DNA of 40,981 nucleotides. It comes from Methylacidiphilales bacterium. Lineage in GTDB: Bacteria; Verrucomicrobiota; Verrucomicrobiia; Methylacidiphilales; UBA1321. Position 1 is the first letter of the stretch, and each line of letters starts with the position of its first letter. Location: positions 1 to 40,981 of the forward strand of contig JAMFSY010000046.1 of NCBI GenBank assembly GCA_026225555.1, given 5' to 3'. Made by a program: the position numbers and the translations under genes. Shown in pieces: positions 33,055 to 40,699 of this stretch. The notes beneath the pieces are model-generated. The model worked only from the letters and a program-made list of their open reading frames with translations, was not told where the DNA came from and did no database searches.

Positions 33055-33864
33055 CTAGGATAGAACTTCGTCCTGCACGGGATTGGTCAGGGATCCGATC
33101 TTTTCAATCTCGATGGTGACGGTGTCGCCGGCCTTGAGCCAGAGGGGCGGCTTGCGCGCCATACCCACACCCTGCGGCGTGCCGGTCAGGATCACCGTTC
33201 CAGGCAGGAGCGTCGTGCTGCCGCTCAGAAACTCGATCAGGGCGGGCACGTCAAAAATCATGTCATTGGTGTTGGAGTCCTGCACCGTCTCTCCATTGAG
33301 AATGGTCCGAAGCCGGAGCGCATTCGGGTTGGGAATTTCGTCGGTGGTGACGAGGACCGGTCCGAGCGGAGCGAAGGTGTCGAAAAATTTTCCGCGGCAC
33401 CACTGCCCGCCGCCTTTCTTAAGCTGCCAGTCACGCGCGCTAACGTCGTTGGCGCAGGTATAACCGAGAACGTAGTCGAGCGCCTTTTCCCGAGGGACAT
33501 TCTTTGCGGCACGGCCGATCACCACCGCCAGTTCGCATTCGTAATCGACCTCTTCGCTGCGCAATTGCCGGGGAATCTCGATGGCGTCGCCGGGATTCTG
33601 GAGGGTATTGATTCCCTTCACGAAAAGAACGGGAATCTCAGGGGCCTTCATCTGACTTTCCTCGGCGTGTTGGCGATAGTTGAGGCCTACGCAGAGAATG
33701 GAACTGGGCACCAACGGCGCGAGAAGTTTTTGAACATCGGCGGTTTCTTCCGTCGCTTGAAGTCCTAAATAAAGATCTCCACTAAGTTTCGTGGCCGTGC
33801 CGTCGGGTTTTTGGGCGCCGTAGTGAATTTGGTGCTGACTATCGCGGTATCGAATGATTTTCAT
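33055..33864 (-). CDS. Fumarylacetoacetate hydrolase (FAH) family protein
   Basis: 269 residues. ILCVGLNYRQHAEES, the acidic metal triad around SEEVDYECELAVVIG, and GYTCANDVSARDWQ, plus ILTGTPQGVGMARKPPLWLK, mark the FAH/MhpD-like fold. Members hydrolyse or isomerise beta-diketo or 2-oxo acids (for example diketo-deoxy sugar acids), cutting C-C bonds with a divalent metal. It lies nine bases downstream of an SDR gene on the same strand, a pairing seen in sugar-acid degradation. Exact substrate unknown. Confidence 0.88.
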   Translation of the reverse strand: MKIIRYRDSQHQIHYGAQKPDGTATKLSGDLYLGLQATEETADVQKLLAPLVPSSILCVGLNYRQHAEESQMKAPEIPVLFVKGINTLQNPGDAIEIPRQLRSEEVDYECELAVVIGRAAKNVPREKALDYVLGYTCANDVSARDWQLKKGGGQWCRGKFFDTFAPLGPVLVTTDEIPNPNALRLRTILNGETVQDSNTNDMIFDVPALIEFLSGSTTLLPGTVILTGTPQGVGMARKPPLWLKAGDTVTIEIEKIGSLTNPVQDEVLS

Positions 33865-33873
33865 GAGAATATT

Positions 33874-34647
33874 TTATAGAGCAGAAGGTAAGCGGCCCAC
33901 CTGGCCGCAGGTCAATCCACCGTCCACGACCAAGGTCTGGCCGGTCACATAGGCGGACGCATCGGAACAAAGAAAGACGCACGCCGAGGCGCAGTCTTCG
34001 GGACGGCCTATGCGATTAAGAAGAATTTTTCTTTCGTAATGAGCTCGCAGCGCGTGATCGGACTCGAGCCAGGGAGCCGTCAGGGGGGTGCGGATAAGCC
34101 CCGGGGCCAAGCCATTCACGCGAATACCCTGGGGAGCCAAAGCCATGGCGAGGGTCCGTGTCATCATGACAAGGGCGCCTTTTGAGGTGTCGTAGACCGT
34201 GCTGTCGACTTCGGCCTGATATCCATTGGTCGAGCTCACGAGCACAATGGAACCTCCGTCGTTTCCGCGACACTTGGCAAACGCTTGCGCCAAAAAATAG
34301 GCCGAGCGGACATTCACATCAAAAGTCTTTTCCCAAATGGCGGGCGTGACCTCAGGAAAGGGAACGTCGAAAAAGCTGCCCGCGCAGGAAACCAACAAGT
34401 CGGGGGCCGGGCCATTTTCCATGGTCTCCCTGATTAAACGGGAGAGGGCCTCGGGTTGGGCCAGGTCGGCCTCGATATAAGGAGCATCTTCAGGAATAAC
34501 TTCGGGGCGTGTCTCGATTCCGTGAAAAGTCACCCGGGCGCCGACCTCCCGCATCATGAGCGCACAGGCTAGTCCAATGCCCCGGGAGGAGCCGGTGACC
34601 ACCGCCGTGCGTCCGGCAAGGGAAAAGGAGGCGAGAGCGGAGGGCAT
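33874..34647 (-). CDS. Short-chain dehydrogenase/reductase (SDR)
   Basis: 257 residues from the ATG at 34647, in preference to the extended frame, because the Rossmann motif begins soon after (LAGRTAVVTGSSRGIGLACA). Y-x-x-x-K is VYDTSKGALV, the catalytic Ser lies in LVSSTNGYQA, and PGLIRTPLT is also conserved. It oxidises or reduces a hydroxy/oxo acid with NAD(P). Its start faces the D-serine-dehydratase-like gene, with a 71-bp divergent spacer that has an AAAC-N4-GTTTT box. It is transcribed with the FAH gene. Confidence 0.88.
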   Translation of the reverse strand: MPSALASFSLAGRTAVVTGSSRGIGLACALMMREVGARVTFHGIETRPEVIPEDAPYIEADLAQPEALSRLIRETMENGPAPDLLVSCAGSFFDVPFPEVTPAIWEKTFDVNVRSAYFLAQAFAKCRGNDGGSIVLVSSTNGYQAEVDSTVYDTSKGALVMMTRTLAMALAPQGIRVNGLAPGLIRTPLTAPWLESDHALRAHYERKILLNRIGRPEDCASACVFLCSDASAYVTGQTLVVDGGLTCGQVGRLPSAL

Positions 34648-34682
34648 AAGGTACTCTTTACGGGTATAGTGATTTACATTTC

Positions 34683-34709
34683 GAAACGCAAGTTTTACGA
34701 TGCGAAACA
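34683..34709. promoter_or_regulatory. Second IclR-type box between the SDR and PLP-enzyme genes
   Basis: GAAAC-GCAA-GTTTT at 34683-34696 matches the AAAAC-N4-GTTTT core at 28886 except for one base. A second CGAAAC half-site lies at 34703-34708. The 71-bp spacer holds both divergent promoters, and its position parallels that of the first box in the IclR operon. Control by the same regulator is inferred. Confidence 0.45.
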
Positions 34710-34718
34710 CACTTGATC

Positions 34719-35816
34719 ATGAATTCATCGCCACTTTTTTCCGATGGCCTCGCAATCACTCCGCAAGTCCGGGTCGATTTCGATAAGTTGGAGGCAAATC
34801 TTCGTCGAATGCAAACCATGTGCACCGAGGCTGGAGTTGGCCTCTGGCCGCACATCAAGACCCATAAATCGGTAGCCATCGCCCGTCGGCAGTTGGAATT
34901 GGGTGCGGGTGGATTGACCTTTGCCAAGCTCAGCGAGGCGGAGGCGTTGCTCCCGTCCGGCGTCCGGCGTCTCTTTATTGCCCATTCGCTGGTGACGGAG
35001 GGAGCCTTGGCCCGGGTCGCTACTTTGCAAAAGCAGGTTGACCAGATCGTCGTCGCGCTTACCAGTCTAAGTCACGCGCGGGTTCTCGCTCCCCTCGCAC
35101 GCGAGGCAGGCCTGACGCTTCCCGTGGCCATAGCGGTCGATTCCGGTCTGGGGCGGGAAGGGCTTCGCTTTCTTGATGAAGGCAGGGAACTCTTTGAGTT
35201 TTTGCGCTCGAATCCGCATTTGGTCCCGGTTTCCATCTACACACATGAAGGACAGGCCTATGGAGTATCGCCCACGGCCCATCAAGAAATCGTGGACCGC
35301 GCGCATGCCCGGCTCATGGAATTCCGAAAAGTTCTCGGCAACCATCTTCCCCTCTGGCCCGGATGCAGCGTGACCGCGGCCCTTTTCGCCCGCAAGCCAG
35401 AGGTCGCGCTGGTCCGGCCCGGAGCTTATGTTTTCGGCGATCTCTATTTGAGCGAAATTGCCGGAACGCTCAAGCGCGGGGAAGTTGCCCTGACCGTTCG
35501 GGCCCGGGTGATTGATCGCCCGACGCCGCATCTCGCCTTGATCGATGCCGGGAGCAAAACTTTTAGTGGAGATAAAACGCCGGAAGGCCTTTCCGCGTCC
35601 TGCTTCGATGGGCGGGATCTTCGGGTCAGCCGTGTAAGTGAGGAGCACGGCTTTGTCATCGGCTCCGATGTCGATAGCCTTCGCATCGGCGATCTCGTTG
35701 ATTTTATTCCCGCCCATGTCTGCCCCGTGGTTAATCTGGCCCGCCATTTGGTCGTTTTTGGAAACGGACGACCCGAGCAAGTGTGGCCCATCGAGGCTGG
35801 CGGATGCAGCTATTAG
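34719..35816 (+). CDS. D-serine dehydratase / D-threonine aldolase-like PLP enzyme
   Basis: 365 residues from the ATG at 34719 (a TTG is six bases upstream). The alanine-racemase-type barrel has LWPHIKTHKSVAIARR with the PLP Lys47; the C-terminal domain has EEHGFVIG and PAHVCPVVNL, whose His and Cys bind zinc in DSD-type enzymes. These cleave D-serine, D-threonine or D-beta-hydroxy amino acids to pyruvate/ammonia or aldehyde/glycine. The L-serine dehydratase genes nearby suggest linked hydroxy-amino-acid catabolism. It heads a plus-strand unit with two further genes. Confidence 0.85.
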   Translation: MNSSPLFSDGLAITPQVRVDFDKLEANLRRMQTMCTEAGVGLWPHIKTHKSVAIARRQLELGAGGLTFAKLSEAEALLPSGVRRLFIAHSLVTEGALARVATLQKQVDQIVVALTSLSHARVLAPLAREAGLTLPVAIAVDSGLGREGLRFLDEGRELFEFLRSNPHLVPVSIYTHEGQAYGVSPTAHQEIVDRAHARLMEFRKVLGNHLPLWPGCSVTAALFARKPEVALVRPGAYVFGDLYLSEIAGTLKRGEVALTVRARVIDRPTPHLALIDAGSKTFSGDKTPEGLSASCFDGRDLRVSRVSEEHGFVIGSDVDSLRIGDLVDFIPAHVCPVVNLARHLVVFGNGRPEQVWPIEAGGCSY

Positions 35817-35837
35817 CGATCGAAATATAACTGATAA

Positions 35838-36497
35838 ATGAAACCGACACTGTTCATTCCCGAAGTAAAATTTACATTCGATGGCGATTGGGCAAAGGCC
35901 CGTCAGGCTTTTGCCCAAGCTCCTCAAATCTGGCTGGATCAACCGTGGCTGTCCCAACGCGAGGCTGGTTTCGTTCCTGGTTGCGTTTATTTAGGGGTAA
36001 ACGGGAATGACCTTCTTCTCTATTCCCTTTTACAGGACGACGCGCCCAGAAACACGGCGACGAAATGGAACGAGCCGACATGGAAAACCGGAGACGTCCT
36101 GGAGCTCTTTATCGGTCTCCACGGAAAACCGGACTATTATGAATTTCATATCACGCCGGAAAATCAACGGCTCCAACTTCACTTCGAGGGACCGGAAGCC
36201 GTTGTCGCCCTTCGGGCCGGAGGAGACTTAAAGGATGTAACCCTTTCGGACAGCAAGTTTGAAAGCGCGACCCATGTCGCCGATTCGGGAAAGGAATGGC
36301 AGGTTTTTTTGCGAGTGGATTTGCAGGCTCTTTTGGGGCCATGGAAGGATCGCCTGATCCGATTTATGGTGGGTCGTTATGATTATCAACCGAATGCCGG
36401 GATTGTCTGTTCCTGTACGGCTCCACTGAAGGCCCTCGACTTTCATCGGACTGAAGAGTGGTCCCTCGGCAGTGCGGTGGATCGTCGGTCGATTTGA
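35838..36497 (+). CDS. CBM9-like/DOMON-type protein of unknown role
   Basis: 219 residues. NGNDLLLYSLLQDD, WKTGDVLELFIGLHGKPDYY and EFHITPENQRLQLHF form the beta-sandwich core typical of family 9 carbohydrate-binding-like domains, with GRYDYQPNAG near the end. There is no signal peptide, so it may be cytoplasmic and structural or sugar-sensing rather than secreted. It is 21 bases after the PLP-enzyme gene and probably co-transcribed. A more exact function cannot be given. Confidence 0.65.
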   Translation: MKPTLFIPEVKFTFDGDWAKARQAFAQAPQIWLDQPWLSQREAGFVPGCVYLGVNGNDLLLYSLLQDDAPRNTATKWNEPTWKTGDVLELFIGLHGKPDYYEFHITPENQRLQLHFEGPEAVVALRAGGDLKDVTLSDSKFESATHVADSGKEWQVFLRVDLQALLGPWKDRLIRFMVGRYDYQPNAGIVCSCTAPLKALDFHRTEEWSLGSAVDRRSI

Positions 36498-36592
36498 TCG
36501 CTCGAAATAGATGAAACCGCTGCCACGCCCCTATGGAACGGTCTTGTTTTCAGGCACCATGCTTCTCTTCGGTGCGATTGGAAATCGCGATC

Positions 36593-36928
36593 ATGGATAC
36601 GCTCCAATCTCGTTTCGAAAGAAGTATTTTTGCGCGCCTGGGCAACCCTCAATGGTGGAACCCCGCGCTATCCTGGCATAATAAGTGGAAGGGAGGCTTG
36701 CCCGTTAATGGCGACGCCTTTCCCCTGAGTTCCACGACGCTCGTGGGATTAACCGATGCGTGGCATTGCTTCAAGTCGGTGATGCTGGCCTGTTTTTTCC
36801 TGGCGATATTGGCGCCCTTTACGCAGCTCGTTCGCTGGCCATGGTATCGCTGGCTGGTGGTCTACCTTCTCGTCACCTTTTGCTATGGCGCCGTATTCGA
36901 AGTTTTCTATAGAGGGCTTTCGCGCTGA
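36593..36928 (+). CDS. Small membrane protein, unknown function, possibly frameshifted at the 5' end
   Basis: 111 residues from the ATG at 36593. It has RLGNPQWWNPALSWHNKWKG, FPLSSTTLVGLTDAWHCFKS, and two hydrophobic segments (VMLACFFLAILAPFTQL and WLVVYLLVTFCYGAVFEVFY). Family members I recall have an extra N-terminal membrane helix before the DTLQSRF segment. Such a helix is readable just upstream in another frame from the ATG at 36511 (TVLFSGTMLLFGAI), so a frameshift near 36570-36592 is possible. Function unknown; it ends the plus-strand unit. Confidence 0.55.
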   Translation: MDTLQSRFERSIFARLGNPQWWNPALSWHNKWKGGLPVNGDAFPLSSTTLVGLTDAWHCFKSVMLACFFLAILAPFTQLVRWPWYRWLVVYLLVTFCYGAVFEVFYRGLSR

Positions 36929-36978
36929 AAATCGCCCCGTGATTTAAGCGGGCGCTTTAATACGTTTGGGCTTCCTAT

Positions 36979-37875
36979 TTAGGGAGAGGGAGGAACCATG
37001 CGCGGGCGCGGGCGAAAGCGAAGCCCGGTGGGTGTGGCGGCAAGACCCCCTTCGGCGGTCTCTTTATAAATGCGCGGCATCTTTTCACCGATTTCCCGCA
37101 AAGCCCCGACCACTTCGTCAAACGGAACGATGCTGCAAATGCCACTGAGGGCCATCGCCGCGGCTCCAAAAGCGTGAAGGGTGTAGAGTCCGTTCCGCAT
37201 CATGCAGGGAGCCTCCACGTAACCACCAATCGGATCGCAGATCAGGCCCAGGGTATTTTGCAGCGCGATTGCGGCGGCTTGAACGACTTCTTCAGGAGTT
37301 CCTCCATCGAGTTCGCAAAGAGCGGCGGCGGCCATCGCGCAGGCGCTTCCCACTTCGGCCTGGCATCCGCCCTGGGCGCCCGAGAAACAGGCGCCGTAAC
37401 CAATGACCTTGCCGATTCCGGCGGCGGCGAAAAGACTGCGGCTCGCGGTTTCATCGGACGCATTCCGGGCTTCCTGCCAGGTGAGAAGACAGGCCGGAGC
37501 GATCCCGGCGCTCCCGGCCGTGGGCGTGGCGACGATCTGGCCAAAGGCTGCGTTGGTTTCGAGAACCGCCAGGCCGTAGGAGATGCTTCGTTCAAAAGCT
37601 TGCCCGAGCGCGCTGACTCGATTGCCCGAGCTATGCGCATGGAGCCGGCGGGAATCACCACCGGAAAGGCCGCTGCGGCTTCGCTCCGTGATTTCCAGCC
37701 CCGCCGCGACGGAAGCCTTCATCCGACGATAGTAATCGAGCATCCGGGTGAGAAGCGCTTCGCGATCCCCGTTGCCCAGCTCGGCTTCGCCCGCAAGAAT
37801 CAACTCACTCACGCTAAGGTTATGGCGCCGGGTCAGGGCAAGCATTTCAGAGGCAGTATGGTATTGATACTCCAT
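36979..37875 (-). CDS. sdaAA: L-serine dehydratase, alpha subunit (iron-sulfur)
   Basis: 298 residues. The cysteines GACFSGAQGGCQAEVGSACA and GLICDPIGGYVEAPC are those that bind the catalytic 4Fe-4S cluster, with ATPTAGSAGIAPA upstream as usual. SdaAA with SdaAB deaminates L-serine to pyruvate in the cytoplasm and is oxygen-sensitive. It starts three bases after the beta-subunit gene. It is the last gene of the TetR-facing operon, convergent with the membrane-protein gene. Confidence 0.93.
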   Translation of the reverse strand: MEYQYHTASEMLALTRRHNLSVSELILAGEAELGNGDREALLTRMLDYYRRMKASVAAGLEITERSRSGLSGGDSRRLHAHSSGNRVSALGQAFERSISYGLAVLETNAAFGQIVATPTAGSAGIAPACLLTWQEARNASDETASRSLFAAAGIGKVIGYGACFSGAQGGCQAEVGSACAMAAAALCELDGGTPEEVVQAAAIALQNTLGLICDPIGGYVEAPCMMRNGLYTLHAFGAAAMALSGICSIVPFDEVVGALREIGEKMPRIYKETAEGGLAATPTGLRFRPRPRMVPPSP

Positions 37876-37878
37876 GAT

Positions 37879-38553
37879 TCAAAATCCCGGTAATCTCGGC
37901 AGTCGCACCATCCGCTCCAGGGAACGCATGCGGCCTAGGACGGAAAGCAGGTCGGCGGGACACGTTCCGTCCACCTCCATCACCGTCAACGCGTGTTCAC
38001 CGCGCTCGAAACGACTGGTGCGAATCGACGCGACATTGATCTCGACGCAGGCCAGGACCGCGGTGATCCGGGCCAGAAATCCCGAGGCATCGAGATGCCA
38101 GAAAATCAGAGTCTCCAGCGCTCCCCGAATATCCACCGGAAAGAGACCGATTTGCTGGATCTGAATCGAACCTCCGCCGACCGAGGCGGCCCGGAGCGTT
38201 AGCGCCACATCTTTCCGCCGGAGATCAAGTTCCACGGAATTTGGATGAGCGTGCGGGCCGAGATCGATTTCACCGATCTCAAAGTGCAGCCCTTCCCTGG
38301 CGGCGTGGGCGAATGAATCTTTAATGCGGATGTCATCGGGATGAAACCCGAGAAGACCGGCAATGATGGCGGGATCTGTGCCATGGCCCTGGCCCGTTGC
38401 GTAAAATGAACCATGCAGTCCAATTCGAGCCATTTCCGGAGTGCCACCCAGGAGCTGTCGTGCCGCCCAAGCGATCCGGCAGGCTCCGGCCGTATGTGAG
38501 CTGGATGGTCCGACCATGGGCGGCCCGATGATCTCGAACGTCGAAAGGCTCAT
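37879..38553 (-). CDS. sdaAB: L-serine dehydratase, beta subunit
   Basis: 224 residues, the split-subunit length. MSLSTFEIIGPPMVGPSSSH is the family N-terminus; HGSFYATGQGHGTDPAIIAG follows, and the C-terminus is an ACT domain (DASGFLARITAVLACVEINV). It lies between the aldolase gene, ten bases upstream, and sdaAA, three bases downstream. Confidence 0.93.
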   Translation of the reverse strand: MSLSTFEIIGPPMVGPSSSHTAGACRIAWAARQLLGGTPEMARIGLHGSFYATGQGHGTDPAIIAGLLGFHPDDIRIKDSFAHAAREGLHFEIGEIDLGPHAHPNSVELDLRRKDVALTLRAASVGGGSIQIQQIGLFPVDIRGALETLIFWHLDASGFLARITAVLACVEINVASIRTSRFERGEHALTVMEVDGTCPADLLSVLGRMRSLERMVRLPRLPGF

Positions 38554-38563
38554 GCAGATTGTT

Positions 38564-39610
38564 TCATGAGAGCCAGCGATCCTTGTTCTGGCTCACAAAG
38601 ACGTCATCGATCAATTCTGGATACGCTTGAGTGACGCGAGTTAATTCGTCCGCCTGTCCCGGCGAGAGAATCTCGTGGGGGTTGAGACAATGGTTTGTGG
38701 GGATGAGTTGCTGGCGGCGAAGGACCTCGAGGATGCCCGGAATGCAGCCTGCAAAACCGTGGGCCGGATCAAATAAAGCGGCATTCATATCCGTGATGGC
38801 TGCCGCGCGAGTGAGCCATTCGATGTGGAATTGGCGCTGTGTCGGATGCGCCTTGATCTCGTTGAGCAGATCGACGGCGGCTTTCGTCCACACCCCCCAG
38901 TGCCCGAGTAAACCTCCGACAATCCGGCGGGAAATCCGTTTCCCCTTCACACTGAAATCAAACGGCGTGAGGAGATCGACCACGATGTTGTCGTCGTTAC
39001 CCGTATAGAGAGCCACGTCATCCCGGCCCGCTTCAACCACGGCGCGGACAACATCGAGCGTCTGGTAGCGATTGAAGGGAGCCATCTTGATCGCGACAAG
39101 GTTGGGAATCTCCGCAAAGCGACGCCAAAACGCATAAGAAAAAACTCGGCCCCCCACGGACGGTTGAAGGTAGAAGCCGATGAGGGGAATCGTTTCGGAA
39201 ATCCGGCGGCAATGCGCGAGAATCGTTTCGTCGTTGTCTTCTTTCCACGCGGCCAGACTAAGAAGCCCGGCTTGATAGCCGAGCGAGAGAACGAGCTCCG
39301 CCTCCGCCATGGCCTGTTCGGTTCTGCCGCAAAGACCGGCGATCTTGACGAAAGGGCGGGGTTTGGCTTTCAGGGAGGCGTCGATTTCCGCCGCCGCGAG
39401 TTCCAGGACGGGACGAAAAAGGCCGTGCTGTGGTTCGCGAATTTCAAACTGCGTCGAATGCACGCCCACCGCGAGTCCACCCACTCCGGCATCAAGGTAG
39501 TAGCGGGTGATGGCGCGCTGATGACGCTCGGAGAGCTTGCGATTCGCGTCGAGGGCCAACGGTTGGGCGGGGATCGCCTGTCCATCCAAAAGATGAGAAC
39601 GCAGGTTCAT
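38564..39610 (-). CDS. Dihydrodipicolinate synthase/N-acetylneuraminate lyase-superfamily aldolase
   Basis: 348 residues from the ATG at 39610. GVGGLAVGVHSTQFEIR, PLIGFYLQPSVGG (Tyr) and LVAIKMAPFNRYQ (Schiff-base Lys) mark the class I aldolase fold, with a C-terminal extension longer than DapA. It probably cleaves or condenses an oxo acid with an aldehyde. It is one base after the epimerase gene and just before sdaAB, so it may supply or consume pyruvate in the pathway. The donor and acceptor are unknown. Confidence 0.82.
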   Translation of the reverse strand: MNLRSHLLDGQAIPAQPLALDANRKLSERHQRAITRYYLDAGVGGLAVGVHSTQFEIREPQHGLFRPVLELAAAEIDASLKAKPRPFVKIAGLCGRTEQAMAEAELVLSLGYQAGLLSLAAWKEDNDETILAHCRRISETIPLIGFYLQPSVGGRVFSYAFWRRFAEIPNLVAIKMAPFNRYQTLDVVRAVVEAGRDDVALYTGNDDNIVVDLLTPFDFSVKGKRISRRIVGGLLGHWGVWTKAAVDLLNEIKAHPTQRQFHIEWLTRAAAITDMNAALFDPAHGFAGCIPGILEVLRRQQLIPTNHCLNPHEILSPGQADELTRVTQAYPELIDDVFVSQNKDRWLS

Positions 39611-39611
39611 C

Positions 39612-40649
39612 TTAGAGTTTTCCGTCCCGGGTTTCAAAATGCGTCGGCTTGCCGAGAGTTTTGCCGCCTGTCTGAAGCCATGCGGCGGTCCATTCGATCA
39701 TCTCTCCCAGCGACACGGTGGGATATCCCCAGAGCGCGAACGATTTTGAGGCGTTGTTCAGCCAGACCTGCGCCGCCTCAGTTCCGGTAATCCGGGCTTC
39801 CACACCAAAGAGGCGTGCGAATTCGAGCGCAAGCGAACGGATCGAGATCGTTTCGGGACCGGTGATGTTGATGGGAACGGCCGGAGAAGCGGCGAGATCA
39901 AGAGATTGGATGGCCCGGGCGCAGGCATCACCCTGCCAGATCACATTCGCATGGCCCATGGTCGCATCGACCGGCTGGCCTGTCAGGATTTTCTCCGCCA
40001 CATCGACGAGCACGCCATAACGAAAATCGATCGCATAGTTAAGGCGAAAGAGGGCCGCCCGGGTTCCGTTCTTCCTGGAGTAGTAAGAAAAAATTCGCTC
40101 CCGTCCCACGCAGGAGTTGGCGTAATCGCCTATCGGTTGGATCGGATCTTCCTCGCGACTGCCGCCCCCGGTGACGGAGGCAAAGGAATAGACGCAGCCG
40201 GTCGAGAAGGCGACTATGCGCGACGCGGCGTAGCGTTCCGCGACATTTGAGGGAACGAGCGTATTCATCGCCCAGGTGAGCTCTGGCCCCTCCTGCGTGC
40301 CAAATTTCTGGCCTGCGAGGAAGAGGATATGGGGAGCCTCAGGCAGCTTCGCCACCTCGTCCCGGTTGAGGAGATCGCAGGAGATGGTTCCGACGCCCTG
40401 AGCCTCCAGCAGCTGGCGGCTTTGCGGATTCGAAAACCGCGAGACGGCCTTTACCTGATGGGGAGAGTTGATCTCGCGCAACGCGGCGGCCGCCATGAGA
40501 CAGAGGGTCGGCCCCATTTTTCCGCCGGCTCCCACGACCAGGATGTCGCCGGGCAAACGTCGCAGGGTCTCGAGCACCCCTGGCGTGGGACGAGCGAGAA
40601 AGGTATCGATCTGGTCAGGTTCGCAACGCAGTTTAAGGGAAGTTATCAC
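39612..40649 (-). CDS. NAD-dependent epimerase/dehydratase (extended SDR)
   Basis: 345 residues. ILVVGAGGKMGPTLCLMAAA is the NAD motif, IVAFSTGCVYSF gives the Ser/Thr region, and NVIWQGDACARAIQSL is typical of extended SDRs. The Y-x-x-x-K motif reads YANSCVGRE, so the usual Lys position is altered, which may indicate a non-standard active site. It is the first gene of the four-gene operon ending in sdaAA and starts four bases from the palindromic TetR-type site. Confidence 0.8.
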   Translation of the reverse strand: MITSLKLRCEPDQIDTFLARPTPGVLETLRRLPGDILVVGAGGKMGPTLCLMAAAALREINSPHQVKAVSRFSNPQSRQLLEAQGVGTISCDLLNRDEVAKLPEAPHILFLAGQKFGTQEGPELTWAMNTLVPSNVAERYAASRIVAFSTGCVYSFASVTGGGSREEDPIQPIGDYANSCVGRERIFSYYSRKNGTRAALFRLNYAIDFRYGVLVDVAEKILTGQPVDATMGHANVIWQGDACARAIQSLDLAASPAVPINITGPETISIRSLALEFARLFGVEARITGTEAAQVWLNNASKSFALWGYPTVSLGEMIEWTAAWLQTGGKTLGKPTHFETRDGKL

Positions 40650-40652
40650 GAT

Positions 40653-40672
40653 AAGTAACTAATGAGTTACTT
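40653..40672. promoter_or_regulatory. TetR-type operator, perfect palindrome
   Basis: AAGTAACT (40653-40660), AATG, AGTTACTT (40665-40672): an 8-bp perfect inverted repeat between the epimerase start (minus) and the TetR start (plus). It directly abuts the epimerase operon's start, so binding there would block it. It is the only such palindrome in this 50-bp spacer. Confidence 0.65.
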
Positions 40673-40699
40673 CAGGTCTGACGCAAAAACAAGATCAAT

